From Rhizobiaceae bacterium (GTDB taxonomy: Bacteria > Pseudomonadota > Alphaproteobacteria > Rhizobiales > Rhizobiaceae): DNA of 64,000 bases. The stretch is taken from the NCBI GenBank assembly GCA_023953905.1, contig JAMLJA010000018.1, positions 32,132 to 96,131 on the forward strand. Direction: 5' to 3'. Under the pieces are notes generated by a model that was not told the DNA's origin, did no database searches, and saw only the letters and a list, made by a program, of their open reading frames with translations. A program made the position numbers and the translations under genes. Below, piece after piece: positions 27,377 to 36,164 of this stretch. Within the stretch, counting starts at the first letter, position 1. Every line of letters begins with the position of its first letter.

Positions 27377-28840
27377 ATGGACCGGCCGAACATCGTTGTG
27401 GTGCTTGTCGACCAGATGAGGCGCGACGCCATGAGTTGCGCGGGCGATCCAAATGTCATGACCCCTAATCTCGATCGAATGGCCCGAAATGGTGTCCGCT
27501 TCACCTCGGCTTGCTCCACCTTCCCCGCCTGCGTGCCCTTCCGCTTTTCATTGATGACAGGCGAATATGCCCATTCGCGCAACGTGCCCGCGCTTGGGTA
27601 CAGGCTCTCGCCAGCCGAGCGCACATTGGGCGACGCGATCAAGGCGCAAGGTTACGCGACCGCCTATATCGGCAAGTGGCACCTCTATTCCGCTTACGGC
27701 GTGAGTGGCGGCCTCACTCTGTCCCAAGCCAGCCGCACCCCGGTTCCAGCCAGCCACCGGCGGGGGTTCGACCACTGGCGCGGCTTCGAGCTCAGAAACG
27801 AGTTCTATGATACGTTCTACTTTGCCGACGACGATCCTGAGCCGCGGCGGCTGGAAGGACACCAGACTGACGGACTTTTCGCCTTGGCGGTCGATTATCT
27901 GGAAAACCGTCGTGACGCGGACCGTCCCTTCTTTCTGGTGCTGTCTGTCGAGGCACCGCATCCGCCATTCATGGCGTCGGAAGAAAGCCTTCGGCGTGTA
28001 TGTGAGCGCGGGCCGCCGGTTCCCCGGCCCAATCAGGATCTGGGTGCCATCAGCTTCTTTCCGCCCGAATGGTACGAGGAGAACGGTCCGGCCGGTAGGG
28101 TCGACCCCGCAGACCCCCAATCGGTGAGACGCGTGGCCGATGCCAACATGCAGGCGTACTACGCGATGATCGAGATGATCGACGCCAATATGGGGCGGCT
28201 CGATGAGACGATAACGCAACAAGGCATTGCCGACAAAACGCTCGTCGTCTTTCTTTCCGATCACGGTGAACTGGGCGGCAGCCACGGCCTGCTCGGCAAG
28301 GCTGAACCCTGGGAAGAGTCGGTGGGGATACCTCTCATCGTTTCGGGGCCTGAAACGCTTGTCGCAGGACGGGGAACGACCGCATCTGTTCCCATCAACA
28401 CCGAGGATCTGTTCCCCACCCTTGTCGGACTTGCCGGAGGTGTCGCTGGCGGCGACCTCAAGGGCATGGACCTGTCAGGCTTCCTTCGCGGAGAAAGCCC
28501 GGAGCCGGCGCGGGACGGCGTCCTTTTGGAGTTCGTCACGGAGACGCGCTCAAACCGGGCCTACTATGACGAAACCTGGCGTGCCATCAGAACCGCGCGA
28601 TACAAATATAGCGTGATCGGCGACAGATCAGGCGCAAGACCGTGGCAACTCTTCGATCTGCGTGACGATCCTTATGAGATGACCAATCTGGTAGACCTGT
28701 CGGAACACATGGATGTTGCACGGGACATGCATCGTCGCCTGGCAGCACTGCTTGACGAAACAGACGATGACTACGCCTTGGCATCGGCCTTCGGACTTCC
28801 TGCGCGCAATGCCGTCTCCGCTGACTCGCCGACTGTTTGA
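27377..28840 (+). CDS. Sulfatase (second intact copy)
   Basis: A 487-residue sulfatase. Asp12 and Gln13 (VLVDQM) and SDHGELGGSHG near residue 295 are metal-site segments; KWHLYSAYG is the conserved lysine-histidine stretch. The formylglycine motif is CVPFR at residues 52-56 followed by TGEYAHS, so Cys, Pro and Arg of CxPxR are kept while the usual serine or alanine is a phenylalanine. No signal peptide is present. It differs strongly from the other sulfatase at 23899 and probably removes a different sulfate or acts on a later intermediate. It converges with the GntR gene, ending 7 bp away. Confidence 0.9.
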   Translation: MDRPNIVVVLVDQMRRDAMSCAGDPNVMTPNLDRMARNGVRFTSACSTFPACVPFRFSLMTGEYAHSRNVPALGYRLSPAERTLGDAIKAQGYATAYIGKWHLYSAYGVSGGLTLSQASRTPVPASHRRGFDHWRGFELRNEFYDTFYFADDDPEPRRLEGHQTDGLFALAVDYLENRRDADRPFFLVLSVEAPHPPFMASEESLRRVCERGPPVPRPNQDLGAISFFPPEWYEENGPAGRVDPADPQSVRRVADANMQAYYAMIEMIDANMGRLDETITQQGIADKTLVVFLSDHGELGGSHGLLGKAEPWEESVGIPLIVSGPETLVAGRGTTASVPINTEDLFPTLVGLAGGVAGGDLKGMDLSGFLRGESPEPARDGVLLEFVTETRSNRAYYDETWRAIRTARYKYSVIGDRSGARPWQLFDLRDDPYEMTNLVDLSEHMDVARDMHRRLAALLDETDDDYALASAFGLPARNAVSADSPTV

Positions 28841-28847
28841 ATGAGCC

Positions 28848-29585
28848 TCAGCCTGCCTTGCGCCGGCTTTCGAGCTTTCGCAGCTGTTCGACCAGCTTTT
28901 CGTAATCCACGGCACGCGAATAATCGAGGATGTGGATCTCCATCAGATCTTCGAACGCAGCGACATCGCCAAGGCGAATGGCATCGATGACGTCGTCATG
29001 CTCCTCCACAATGCTCTTGACCCCTTTCTTGAGGGTCGAGAGCCCGAAAATGATCGTCAGCTGCCGCGATAGCGGTTCCCAGGAGCGAACCAGAATGTCG
29101 TTTTGCGACAGCTGGCAGAGGCAATGGTGGAACTTCGTGTCGAGGCTCGCGACAAGGAAGCTGTCGCCGGCGTCTGCGGCTGCGTGCATCTGGGCAAGCA
29201 CATCTTCCAGCGGCGCGAGAACGGAGGGATCTTTCTTGGTTCGCTCGATCACCTCGGCTCCGGCCAGGTTTTCCAGAGCCAGTCGAACTTTCAGAGATTT
29301 CTCCAGGCGATCGATATTCACGCTCATCAGCCGCATGCCGCGATAGCGCTCACTGACCACAACCCCCTGACTTTCCAGCAGTCGCAACGCTTCCCGAACA
29401 GGAATGCGGCTGACGTTCAACGAGCGCGCGACCTCAGCCTCGACGATGCGGTCGCCGGGCAGAAATATACCCTTCGCAGTGGCTTCAACGATCGCGTCAA
29501 CGACTTGATCCACAAGCGTTTTCGCGGCGAGCGGTGCGAGGCTGGCAAGCTTGTCGTTGGTGTTCTGCGCTGCATCGATCGACAT
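28848..29585 (-). CDS. GntR-family transcriptional regulator (FadR/FCD subfamily)
   Basis: A 245-residue regulator. The N-terminal winged helix-turn-helix (about residues 20-85) contains GDRIVEAEVARSLNVSR and IPVREALRLLESQG, and the rest is the all-helical FCD ligand-binding domain with histidines and acidic residues suited to a metal-bound carboxylate ligand. ATG 29585 was chosen; ATG 29606 is also possible. Three similar 20-bp inverted repeats with the GTATAC core known for GntR sites lie upstream of itself, the transporter, both sulfatase units and the enolase/MlrC pair. It is therefore the likely local regulator, probably a repressor. Confidence 0.9.
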   Translation of the reverse strand: MSIDAAQNTNDKLASLAPLAAKTLVDQVVDAIVEATAKGIFLPGDRIVEAEVARSLNVSRIPVREALRLLESQGVVVSERYRGMRLMSVNIDRLEKSLKVRLALENLAGAEVIERTKKDPSVLAPLEDVLAQMHAAADAGDSFLVASLDTKFHHCLCQLSQNDILVRSWEPLSRQLTIIFGLSTLKKGVKSIVEEHDDVIDAIRLGDVAAFEDLMEIHILDYSRAVDYEKLVEQLRKLESRRKAG

Positions 29586-29623
29586 GTGAGCTGAATTCCT
29601 TGACATTCAGGCGGTAAGCGAAC

Positions 29624-29643
29624 ATCGTATACGATTATACGAT
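29624..29643. promoter_or_regulatory. Putative GntR operator, site 3 (perfect)
   Basis: ATCGTATA and TATACGAT are perfect complements around CGAT. The site lies 38 bp upstream of the GntR gene and 100 bp upstream of the binding-protein gene, consistent with autoregulation and control of the importer. Confidence 0.82.
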
Positions 29644-29743
29644 ATACGAAATGCTGGAGAGTATCGATATAGCGGTAGTGGGTACGGCCACACAAGTCTT
29701 GGGCGGCCTCGCGGACCGATAATCAAAAGGGAGCTGAGAGGAA

Positions 29744-31315
29744 ATGGGAGTGCACCACAGACTGAGGATGATGGGACGTGCATTGACGGTCGCGGGCGCT
29801 TTGGCGCTCTCGGTTGCGTGCTTCGCGAGCCAATCGCTGGCGCAGACCAAAGGCGGCGACGTGACCGTCGTGCAGGGATCCAATCCGCCGAGCATCGATG
29901 CGATGTCTACCTCGTCGCAAGCGTCTCGCAACATTACCATGAACATCTACGAGACGCTCTACGGCTTCAGCGAGGATATCAAGCCAATTCCGATTCTCGC
30001 CGAAGACTGCATCATATCGGAAGACGGGCTCACATATCGCTTTCCGCTGCGCAAGGGCGTCAAATTCCACAATGAGAAGGAAATGACGGCCAAGGACGTG
30101 AAGGCGTCTCTGGAGCGCTATCGCAAGGTTGGCGCCACAGGCAACCTGCTTGATCCGGTCGAAAGCATCGACATCACCGGCGACTACGAAGTCACCTTCA
30201 AGATGAAGAAGGCGACCCCGACCTTCCTCGAGGCGTTCTCGTCGCCTCGCGCGCCGGCGGTCATCATCCCCGAGGAGGACGGTCAGACGGAAGCCGGCAA
30301 GAACAGTTTCATCGGCACCGGGCCTTACAAATTTGTCGAGTATGTGCCGGACAGCTATGTCAAACTGGCGCGTTTCGACGACTACACGGCCAACACCAGC
30401 GCTTCCGGCGTCGACGGTTTCGGCGGCAACAAGATCCCCTATTTCGACACAGTCACCTTCCGGATCATTACCGAACCCGGTGCCCAGGTGGCCGCCCTTG
30501 AAGCGGGCGAGGTAGATGTTTTGGAGCAGATTACCGTACCCTCTGCGCGGCGTTTGGAAGGTAATGCCGATATTCAGACCTACGAGAACATTCCCTGGGC
30601 GTTCAATACCTTCATTTTCAACATGAATGTGCCGCCGTCAGACAATGTGAAATTCCGCGAAGCCGTGCAGGTGGCGCTCAATATGGAAGAGGTGATGGGC
30701 ATCTCGACCGAAGGGTTGTTCCAGCTTGATCACGGTTGGCAGTATGCGGGCACCACCTATGACGCAGGTGACATCGGCAAGGATTTCTACAACGTTGCTG
30801 ACGCTGATCGCGCCAAGGCTCTCCTCGCAGAGGCCGGCTACAAGGGCGAGGAATTCTCCATACTCACCGACGGCAATATTCCCGGTCACGCCAAGACTGC
30901 CATCGTGATCGCCGAGCAACTCAATGCCATCGGCATCAAGGCTGTCGTCAACCAGGTTGATTGGCCGACAGCGTTGAAAATACGGCTTCAGCCGGAAGGC
31001 TGGAATGGCTGGACACTGCAGATGGGCATCGAGCCCTATCTGGGTCCGGTTGGTGTGATTGCCACGCTGACCGGCGAGAAACCACACTTCATCAAGAACG
31101 ACCCGCAACTGGACGCCCTCTATGAAGAGCTGATTTCCGGCGTGACGGTGGAAGAACGTCAGGCGACATTCGCCAAGATCCAGACGCGCCTCTACGAATT
31201 CTTCGGTATCATCAAGCTCGGCAATACCGGGCTGATGCAGGCGACCCGCTCGAAGGTGAAGGGGTTCAAGCCCTTCCGCTTCCCGCGCATGTATAATGTG
31301 TGGTTCGAAGGCTAG
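29744..31315 (+). CDS. ABC transporter substrate-binding protein (oligopeptide/dipeptide family)
   Basis: A 523-residue family-5 solute-binding protein. A Sec signal peptide is clear: basic residues at the start, a hydrophobic core at about 14-28 and an SLAQ cleavage region near 35. The mature protein shows the family landmarks IYETLYGFSEDIKPIPILAE and YRFPLRKGVKFHNEKEMTAKD (in separate segments near residues 65 and 100). The cargo may be a peptide, sugar acid or glycoside; gene context suggests a sulfated compound. GGGAG-like bases precede the ATG. Two permease genes follow after a stem-loop. Confidence 0.9.
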   Translation: MGVHHRLRMMGRALTVAGALALSVACFASQSLAQTKGGDVTVVQGSNPPSIDAMSTSSQASRNITMNIYETLYGFSEDIKPIPILAEDCIISEDGLTYRFPLRKGVKFHNEKEMTAKDVKASLERYRKVGATGNLLDPVESIDITGDYEVTFKMKKATPTFLEAFSSPRAPAVIIPEEDGQTEAGKNSFIGTGPYKFVEYVPDSYVKLARFDDYTANTSASGVDGFGGNKIPYFDTVTFRIITEPGAQVAALEAGEVDVLEQITVPSARRLEGNADIQTYENIPWAFNTFIFNMNVPPSDNVKFREAVQVALNMEEVMGISTEGLFQLDHGWQYAGTTYDAGDIGKDFYNVADADRAKALLAEAGYKGEEFSILTDGNIPGHAKTAIVIAEQLNAIGIKAVVNQVDWPTALKIRLQPEGWNGWTLQMGIEPYLGPVGVIATLTGEKPHFIKNDPQLDALYEELISGVTVEERQATFAKIQTRLYEFFGIIKLGNTGLMQATRSKVKGFKPFRFPRMYNVWFEG

Positions 31316-31334
31316 GACGCCGCTCGACTGAACC

Positions 31335-31366
31335 GGCCGGCGGGGGCTGTTTGCCTCCCGCCGGCC
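31335..31366 (+). promoter_or_regulatory. Intercistronic stem-loop after binding-protein gene
   Basis: GGCCGGCGGG (31335-31344) pairs perfectly over 10 bases with CCCGCCGGCC (31357-31366). It separates the binding protein from its permeases and has no T-run, so it probably protects the upstream message and lowers permease expression. Confidence 0.65.
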
Positions 31367-31394
31367 TTCATGCCGCCACAGCAGGGGAAACCCA

Positions 31395-32342
31395 TTGTTC
31401 CGGTTCCTGGTCGGTCGCCTCCTGAGCGCGATACCCATCCTGTTCGTCGTCTCGATCGTGACATTCCTGATCATCTGGATTGTCCCCGGCGACGTTACCG
31501 CCGAAATAGCGGGCGGGGACGCCACGCCGGCCGAAATGGAAGCCATCCGCCAGAATCTCGGCCTGGATCGGCCGCTTATTGAGCGCGCGCTTTTATGGTA
31601 CGGCCAATTGTTGCAGGGCGATCTCGGACACTCCTATCTCCTCAACCGATCTGTCTCGGACGCCGTATTCGAGCGTTTGCCGGTGACCCTTTCCCTTGCC
31701 GGGCTGGCGCTTTTGACGGCGGTGATCATCGGGATGCTTCTGGGCATTCTCGCTGCAGTGAAACAGAACACATGGCTGGACCAGACAGCAATGATCGTCG
31801 CACTGGTCGGGCTGTCGGTGCCCGATTTCTGGTTCGGGATCGTCATGATCATTCTGTTCGGCGTCTATCTTGGATGGTTTCCCACCGGCGGATATGTGCC
31901 GATCATGGAGGATCCGGTCGGCTGGATGCAGTGCATGACCCTGCCGGCGCTCACACTGGCCTTTACGCAGATGGGCGTCATCGCCCGCATGACGCGCTCG
32001 AGCATGCTCGATGTGCTGGATCAGGATTTCATACGCACAGCTCGCGCGAAGGGAATGCGCAGGAGAACCGTCATCTTCAAGCATGCACTGATCAACGCGA
32101 TGGTGCCGATCGTCACCGTCGTGGGGGTCATTACCGGGGTGCTGCTCAGCGGAGCCGTTGTCATTGAATCCGTGTTCTCGCTGCCCGGCGTCGGGCGTCT
32201 GATAATAGGCTCCATTCAGCGACGTGACTTTCCGATCATCCAGGGTGGCTTGCTGGTGACAGCCGTCATCTTCGTTTTCGTGAATATTGTCGTCGACGTG
32301 CTTTATGTCTGGTTCGATCCGAGGGTTCGGGATGGTCGCTGA
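31395..32342 (+). CDS. ABC transporter permease (DppB/OppB-like)
   Basis: A 315-residue permease with six predicted membrane spans, the first at about residues 10-30. The EAA-type loop reads RTARAKGMRRRTVIFKHAL near residue 220. The start is TTG 31395, with AGGGG seven bases upstream; no closer ATG fits the family N-terminus FRFLVGRLLSAIPILF. It pairs with the next permease, which overlaps it by 11 bases. Confidence 0.9.
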   Translation: MFRFLVGRLLSAIPILFVVSIVTFLIIWIVPGDVTAEIAGGDATPAEMEAIRQNLGLDRPLIERALLWYGQLLQGDLGHSYLLNRSVSDAVFERLPVTLSLAGLALLTAVIIGMLLGILAAVKQNTWLDQTAMIVALVGLSVPDFWFGIVMIILFGVYLGWFPTGGYVPIMEDPVGWMQCMTLPALTLAFTQMGVIARMTRSSMLDVLDQDFIRTARAKGMRRRTVIFKHALINAMVPIVTVVGVITGVLLSGAVVIESVFSLPGVGRLIIGSIQRRDFPIIQGGLLVTAVIFVFVNIVVDVLYVWFDPRVRDGR

Positions 32343-33246
32343 TCCCATTACGACCGACGACACAATCTCGCTCGGCGCTGAAATGGCGGCAGCACGCCGC
32401 AGGCGCTGGCGACAGCTTGCCGGTCGGCTGCTGGGACACCGATCATTTCTGTTCGGCCTGGTGATCCTGGCCATCTTCACATTCGTCGCCGTCTTTGCCG
32501 ATTTTCTCGCACCCTATGCGCCCGACAAGAGTGACTATCGTTCGATCCTCATGCCGCCTGCTGCTGGACATTGGTTTGGTACCGACGCGTTCGGACGCGA
32601 TATCGCAAGCCGCATCATCTACGGCACGCGCGTATCGCTTCGGATCGGCCTGATCGTTGTTGTAACGACCGGAATCCTCGGGACGTTGCTCGGCACTTTG
32701 GCAAGCTATGTTCGCGGGCTGGATGGCTTGATCATGCGCGGGCTGGACGGCTTGATGGCCTTTCCGGGAGTGCTTCTCGCTATCGCTCTCGCAGCCGCGC
32801 TCGGGCCGTCCGAGATAAATGCGATCATTGCCCTGACGGTAACGTTCACCCCCCGTACGGCCAGAATCGTGCGGGCCAGCGTGCTTGTCGTCAAAGGCAT
32901 GCAGTTCATCGAGGCAGCTCATGCCGTGGGCGCCGGCCACACGCGTATTATATTCCGCTACATCCTGGCCAATGCGCTGTCGCCGCTGATCGTGCAACTG
33001 ACATTCGTCTTCGCGGTCTCGATCGTGGCGGAGGCGATCCTGAGCTTTCTGGGTGTCGGACCACCTCCTCCGGCGCCTTCGCTCGGCAACATCATCGCTG
33101 ACGGTCGGAGCTATGTTCAGGAGGCCTGGTGGATTGCGGTATTCCCGGGGGTCGCGATTGCCATCGCCGTGTTGAGCCTCAATCTGATGGGTGACGGTCT
33201 GCGCGATATCATCGATCCGCGGCAACGAAATCAACGCGACGCGTGA
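32332..33246 (+). CDS. ABC transporter permease (DppC/OppC-like)
   Basis: A 304-residue permease. The DppC-type N-terminal cytoplasmic stretch precedes a first span near residues 38-60, then comes the family motif HWFGTDAFGRDIASRIIYG near 82-100. The loop EAAHAVGAGHTRIIFRYIL near residue 198 contacts the ATPase. It overlaps DppB by 11 bases and shares a GTGA overlap with the formylglycine-generating-enzyme gene, so importer and sulfatase maturase are made from one message. Confidence 0.9.
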   Translation: MVADPITTDDTISLGAEMAAARRRRWRQLAGRLLGHRSFLFGLVILAIFTFVAVFADFLAPYAPDKSDYRSILMPPAAGHWFGTDAFGRDIASRIIYGTRVSLRIGLIVVVTTGILGTLLGTLASYVRGLDGLIMRGLDGLMAFPGVLLAIALAAALGPSEINAIIALTVTFTPRTARIVRASVLVVKGMQFIEAAHAVGAGHTRIIFRYILANALSPLIVQLTFVFAVSIVAEAILSFLGVGPPPPAPSLGNIIADGRSYVQEAWWIAVFPGVAIAIAVLSLNLMGDGLRDIIDPRQRNQRDA

Positions 33247-34274
33247 CGGAAGTGGCGAGATCCCGGGATCAGCAGGCAGCCGGGTTTGCCCATGCCGGAG
33301 GACCTTCCCAACCGGTGAAGTCATGTTGCATGCCCCAAGCGGAAGGGCGCGGGGGCAACGCTGCGAGCGCTCCGCAACTGCGTGCATCTAGCCTGCGTAC
33401 CAATATCTGCTGGATCGATGGGGGAAATGCAGTCGTCGGCACGTCTCGGCCAGTCCTGCCAGTAGATGGCGAGGGTCCGCCCCGGACCGTCCGCCTGCGC
33501 CCTTACGGCATCGACAGGTTCGCCGTAAGCAATGAGCGCTTCGCTTCCTTTGTGGCTCAGACCGGCTATGTGACAGAGGCCGAGCATTTCGGCTGGTCGT
33601 TCGTCTTCAAGGGCTTCCTGACGCCACACGTTCTTGCCGCCGCACAAGTCGCCCCTGAGGCGCCCTGGTGGGTCCGCGTGGAAGGCGCCTGCTGGAAACT
33701 CCCTGAGGGCGAAGGCAGCAGTCTCTCAGATCGAAAGAATCATCCGGCCGTTCATATCTCCTGGAACGATGCCCGCGCATTTGCATGCTGGGCTGGCGGA
33801 AGGTTGCCGACCGAAGCCGAATGGGAACATGCTGCCATGGGAGGCCGCGTCAGTGTGTATCCATGGGGAGACGAAGATCCCGACGACACGGCCTTTTTTC
33901 CGTGCAACATCTGGCAGGGCCGCTTCCCCGAGAAGGATCTGGGGCTCGATGGCCACGTCGGTACCGCGCCTGTCGACGCGTTCCGGCCCAATGGCTTTGG
34001 CCTCTACAATATGGTCGGAAACACTTGGGAATGGTGCGAGGATTTGTTTCGTGTGCGGTCCCTCTCGCGGGTCGCTAAGATTCGAAACAAGGTTACAAGG
34101 CAACAGCAGCAGCGATTGATGAAGGGTGGCTCCTACCTCTGCCATGCGAGCTATTGCCACCGCTATCGGATCGCAGCGCGTCTGGGCTGTCCGCCCGACA
34201 GCGCCACCGGTCATCTCGGGTTTCGCATCGCCTATGATGTTGAGGATGGCAACGCCCCCACGCGGAGCCACTAA
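33243..34274 (+). CDS. Formylglycine-generating enzyme (sulfatase maturase, SUMF1-like)
   Basis: A 343-residue FGE-sulfatase-domain protein. Both catalytic, copper-binding cysteines of true formylglycine-generating enzymes are present as Cys300 and Cys305 in GGSYLCHASYCHRYR, and the family stretches GRLPTEAEWEHAA (186-198), YPWGDE and GNTWEWCEDLF (259-269) are intact. It oxidises the cysteine of CxPxR in sulfatases to formylglycine, using oxygen in the cytoplasm. Its natural clients are the sulfatases at 23899 and 27377. GTG 33243 overlaps the permease stop; the first 50 residues are not part of the fold, so a start at ATG 33330 is possible. Confidence 0.92.
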   Translation: MTEVARSRDQQAAGFAHAGGPSQPVKSCCMPQAEGRGGNAASAPQLRASSLRTNICWIDGGNAVVGTSRPVLPVDGEGPPRTVRLRPYGIDRFAVSNERFASFVAQTGYVTEAEHFGWSFVFKGFLTPHVLAAAQVAPEAPWWVRVEGACWKLPEGEGSSLSDRKNHPAVHISWNDARAFACWAGGRLPTEAEWEHAAMGGRVSVYPWGDEDPDDTAFFPCNIWQGRFPEKDLGLDGHVGTAPVDAFRPNGFGLYNMVGNTWEWCEDLFRVRSLSRVAKIRNKVTRQQQQRLMKGGSYLCHASYCHRYRIAARLGCPPDSATGHLGFRIAYDVEDGNAPTRSH

Positions 34275-34362
34275 GCGCCACATCCTCCAGTCTCAGCCTC
34301 AATGGGCAACTGTCGATATTGCCGATCGTTCAACGAGGGGCTGTCTCTTCATGTGCATTTGC

Positions 34363-35652
34363 CTACATGAATGAGGGGAGCCACAGCGACAGAGCCGGGA
34401 TGAATATGATGACGCCAGCGCGAAAGATGTCGGCGACGATGAACGGCACCACGCCGCGATACATGGTCATCATCGGGATCTCGGGGAGAGCACCCCGGAT
34501 GACGAAGATGTTCATTCCCATTGGCGGCGTAATCAATCCAATCTCGGATGCCACGATAACGATGATGCCGAACCAGATCAGATCGTAGCCGAGTTCAGCG
34601 ACGATCGGGTAGAAGATCGGAACGGTCAGCAACATCATCGAGATCGATTCCAGGAAACAGCCGAGCACGACATAAATCCCCACAATGGTCAGAATGACGA
34701 CGATTGGCGCAACGTCGAGACTGCCTACCCACAAGCCAAGTTCCTGAGGCACGCGGGCAACGTTGATGAAATTGGAGAACAAGATAGCGCCGATGAGGAT
34801 GGTAAGCAGCGCAACAGACGTTCTGGCCGAATCGTAGATGACGTCGAGAAAACTGCGGATGTTGAGACGCCCGCGCGCCAGCGCGATCAGCAAGGCACCC
34901 CCCGAGCCGATGCCGGCAGCCTCGGTCGGTGTGAACAGCCCGACATAGAGGCCCCCCATTACCAAAGCGAACAGCAATGTGATGCCCGCCACACCTTTGA
35001 GCGCGTAGAATTTCTCCCGCATGGAGTGCCCAGGACCGCGCGGTCCGACTTCAGGCGAGATGCTGACCCAGATGTAGACGGCAATCATGTAAAACAGGAT
35101 GCCGACGAGGCCGGGGATGACGCCGGCCGCAAACAGCTTGCCGATATCGGTCTCCGTCATGACCCCGTAAAGAATGAGGGCAACGCTGGGCGGAATGAGG
35201 ATGCCGAGTGTTCCCCCCGCAGCCACCGAGCCTGCGGCAAGCTTGTCCGCATAATTGTATCGGCGCATCGGCGGCACCGCCACTTTCGCCATGGTGGCCG
35301 CCGTCGCGATGCTCGATCCGCAGACCGCACTGAAACCGCCGCACGACGCAATGGTGGCGAGGGCGAGACCGCCACGCATGCCGCCCAGCCACACATACGA
35401 TGCGCGGTAAAGATCGTCAGAAATGCCGGAGCGTGACACCAGATTGCCCATCAGGATGAACATCGGAATCACGGCATAGTCATAGCTCAACACAGTGTCT
35501 GACGCGATCGAACCGGCGCTCTTCAAGGCAGGGGAAAACCCCACGATCCAGCCGAAGCCGACCGTACCTGCAAGTCCCAACGCAAAGCCGATCGGCAGTC
35601 GCATCAAAAGCAGGGCGAAGAGGACCGCGAAAGTAACGAGAACGATGGTCAT
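34363..35652 (-). CDS. TRAP transporter large permease (DctM-like)
   Basis: A 429-residue membrane protein with about twelve hydrophobic segments, typical of the DctM subunit (ion transporter superfamily). Family landmarks include MRLPIGFALGLAGTVGF near the start, ASCGGFSAVCGSS near residue 105 and GIVIPPS-type GILIPPSVAL near 150. It moves an organic acid with sodium or proton flow once delivered by the binding protein. Its ATG overlaps the DctQ stop by 4 bases. The matching binding protein is encoded 10 kb away at 46990. Confidence 0.92.
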   Translation of the reverse strand: MTIVLVTFAVLFALLLMRLPIGFALGLAGTVGFGWIVGFSPALKSAGSIASDTVLSYDYAVIPMFILMGNLVSRSGISDDLYRASYVWLGGMRGGLALATIASCGGFSAVCGSSIATAATMAKVAVPPMRRYNYADKLAAGSVAAGGTLGILIPPSVALILYGVMTETDIGKLFAAGVIPGLVGILFYMIAVYIWVSISPEVGPRGPGHSMREKFYALKGVAGITLLFALVMGGLYVGLFTPTEAAGIGSGGALLIALARGRLNIRSFLDVIYDSARTSVALLTILIGAILFSNFINVARVPQELGLWVGSLDVAPIVVILTIVGIYVVLGCFLESISMMLLTVPIFYPIVAELGYDLIWFGIIVIVASEIGLITPPMGMNIFVIRGALPEIPMMTMYRGVVPFIVADIFRAGVIIFIPALSLWLPSFM

Positions 35653-36164
35653 GGTCTGCTCTTACCGAGAATGGCGCCAACGGTCTGGCGGGCGTAGTGA
35701 ATGGCGAGGGCAAACAGGATCAATGCCGTAACGGCGGCCATTGCGCTCATGAAGAAGACAACCGGGGCAAGTGGCCAGCGAGTGAACATCAGCACGGTAT
35801 TGTACGTCTGCAGGGTGTTACCCTGTTGCCAGAGTTGAACTGCCGCTACGGACATGATGAGAGCCGACAGCAGGTGCACAACCGAGTGTGACGCGAGATC
35901 GGTCAAACTGCCTTCGCGGAATGGCACAAAGTCCACCACAATGTGCTCGCCACGGAGCGTGACCAACGGCAATGTCACGTAGAACATCAGCCCGACTGTC
36001 ACCTGGGTCAGTTCGAACGCAAAGCTCAGCGGATAACCGAGTTTTCGGCCGACAACATCGACGAAGGTGATGCACACCAGCCCGAACATCAGCAGGCCGG
36101 AAAGGAGACCGCCGAACTGAATGAGCATATTTCGGGAGTCTGTAGGTCTATCTGGTGAGGACAT
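35649..36164 (-). CDS. TRAP transporter small permease (DctQ-like)
   Basis: A 171-residue protein with four membrane spans and the usual DctQ layout (ITFVDVVGRKLGYPLSFAFEL near residue 34, TLRGEHIVVDF near 65). It forms the membrane complex with DctM. ATG 36164 was chosen from the family N-terminus; no strong ribosome site is visible, and ATG 36128 is an alternative. It is divergent from the gentisate dioxygenase gene across a 663-bp intergenic region that carries a palindromic operator. Confidence 0.87.
   Translation of the reverse strand: MSSPDRPTDSRNMLIQFGGLLSGLLMFGLVCITFVDVVGRKLGYPLSFAFELTQVTVGLMFYVTLPLVTLRGEHIVVDFVPFREGSLTDLASHSVVHLLSALIMSVAAVQLWQQGNTLQTYNTVLMFTRWPLAPVVFFMSAMAAVTALILFALAIHYARQTVGAILGKSRP

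Noticed and set aside
31593..33387. Minus-strand frames opposite the DppB/DppC-like permeases
   Set aside because: Composition is typical of shadows of hydrophobic genes (many Asp, His, Arg); both permeases are certain.
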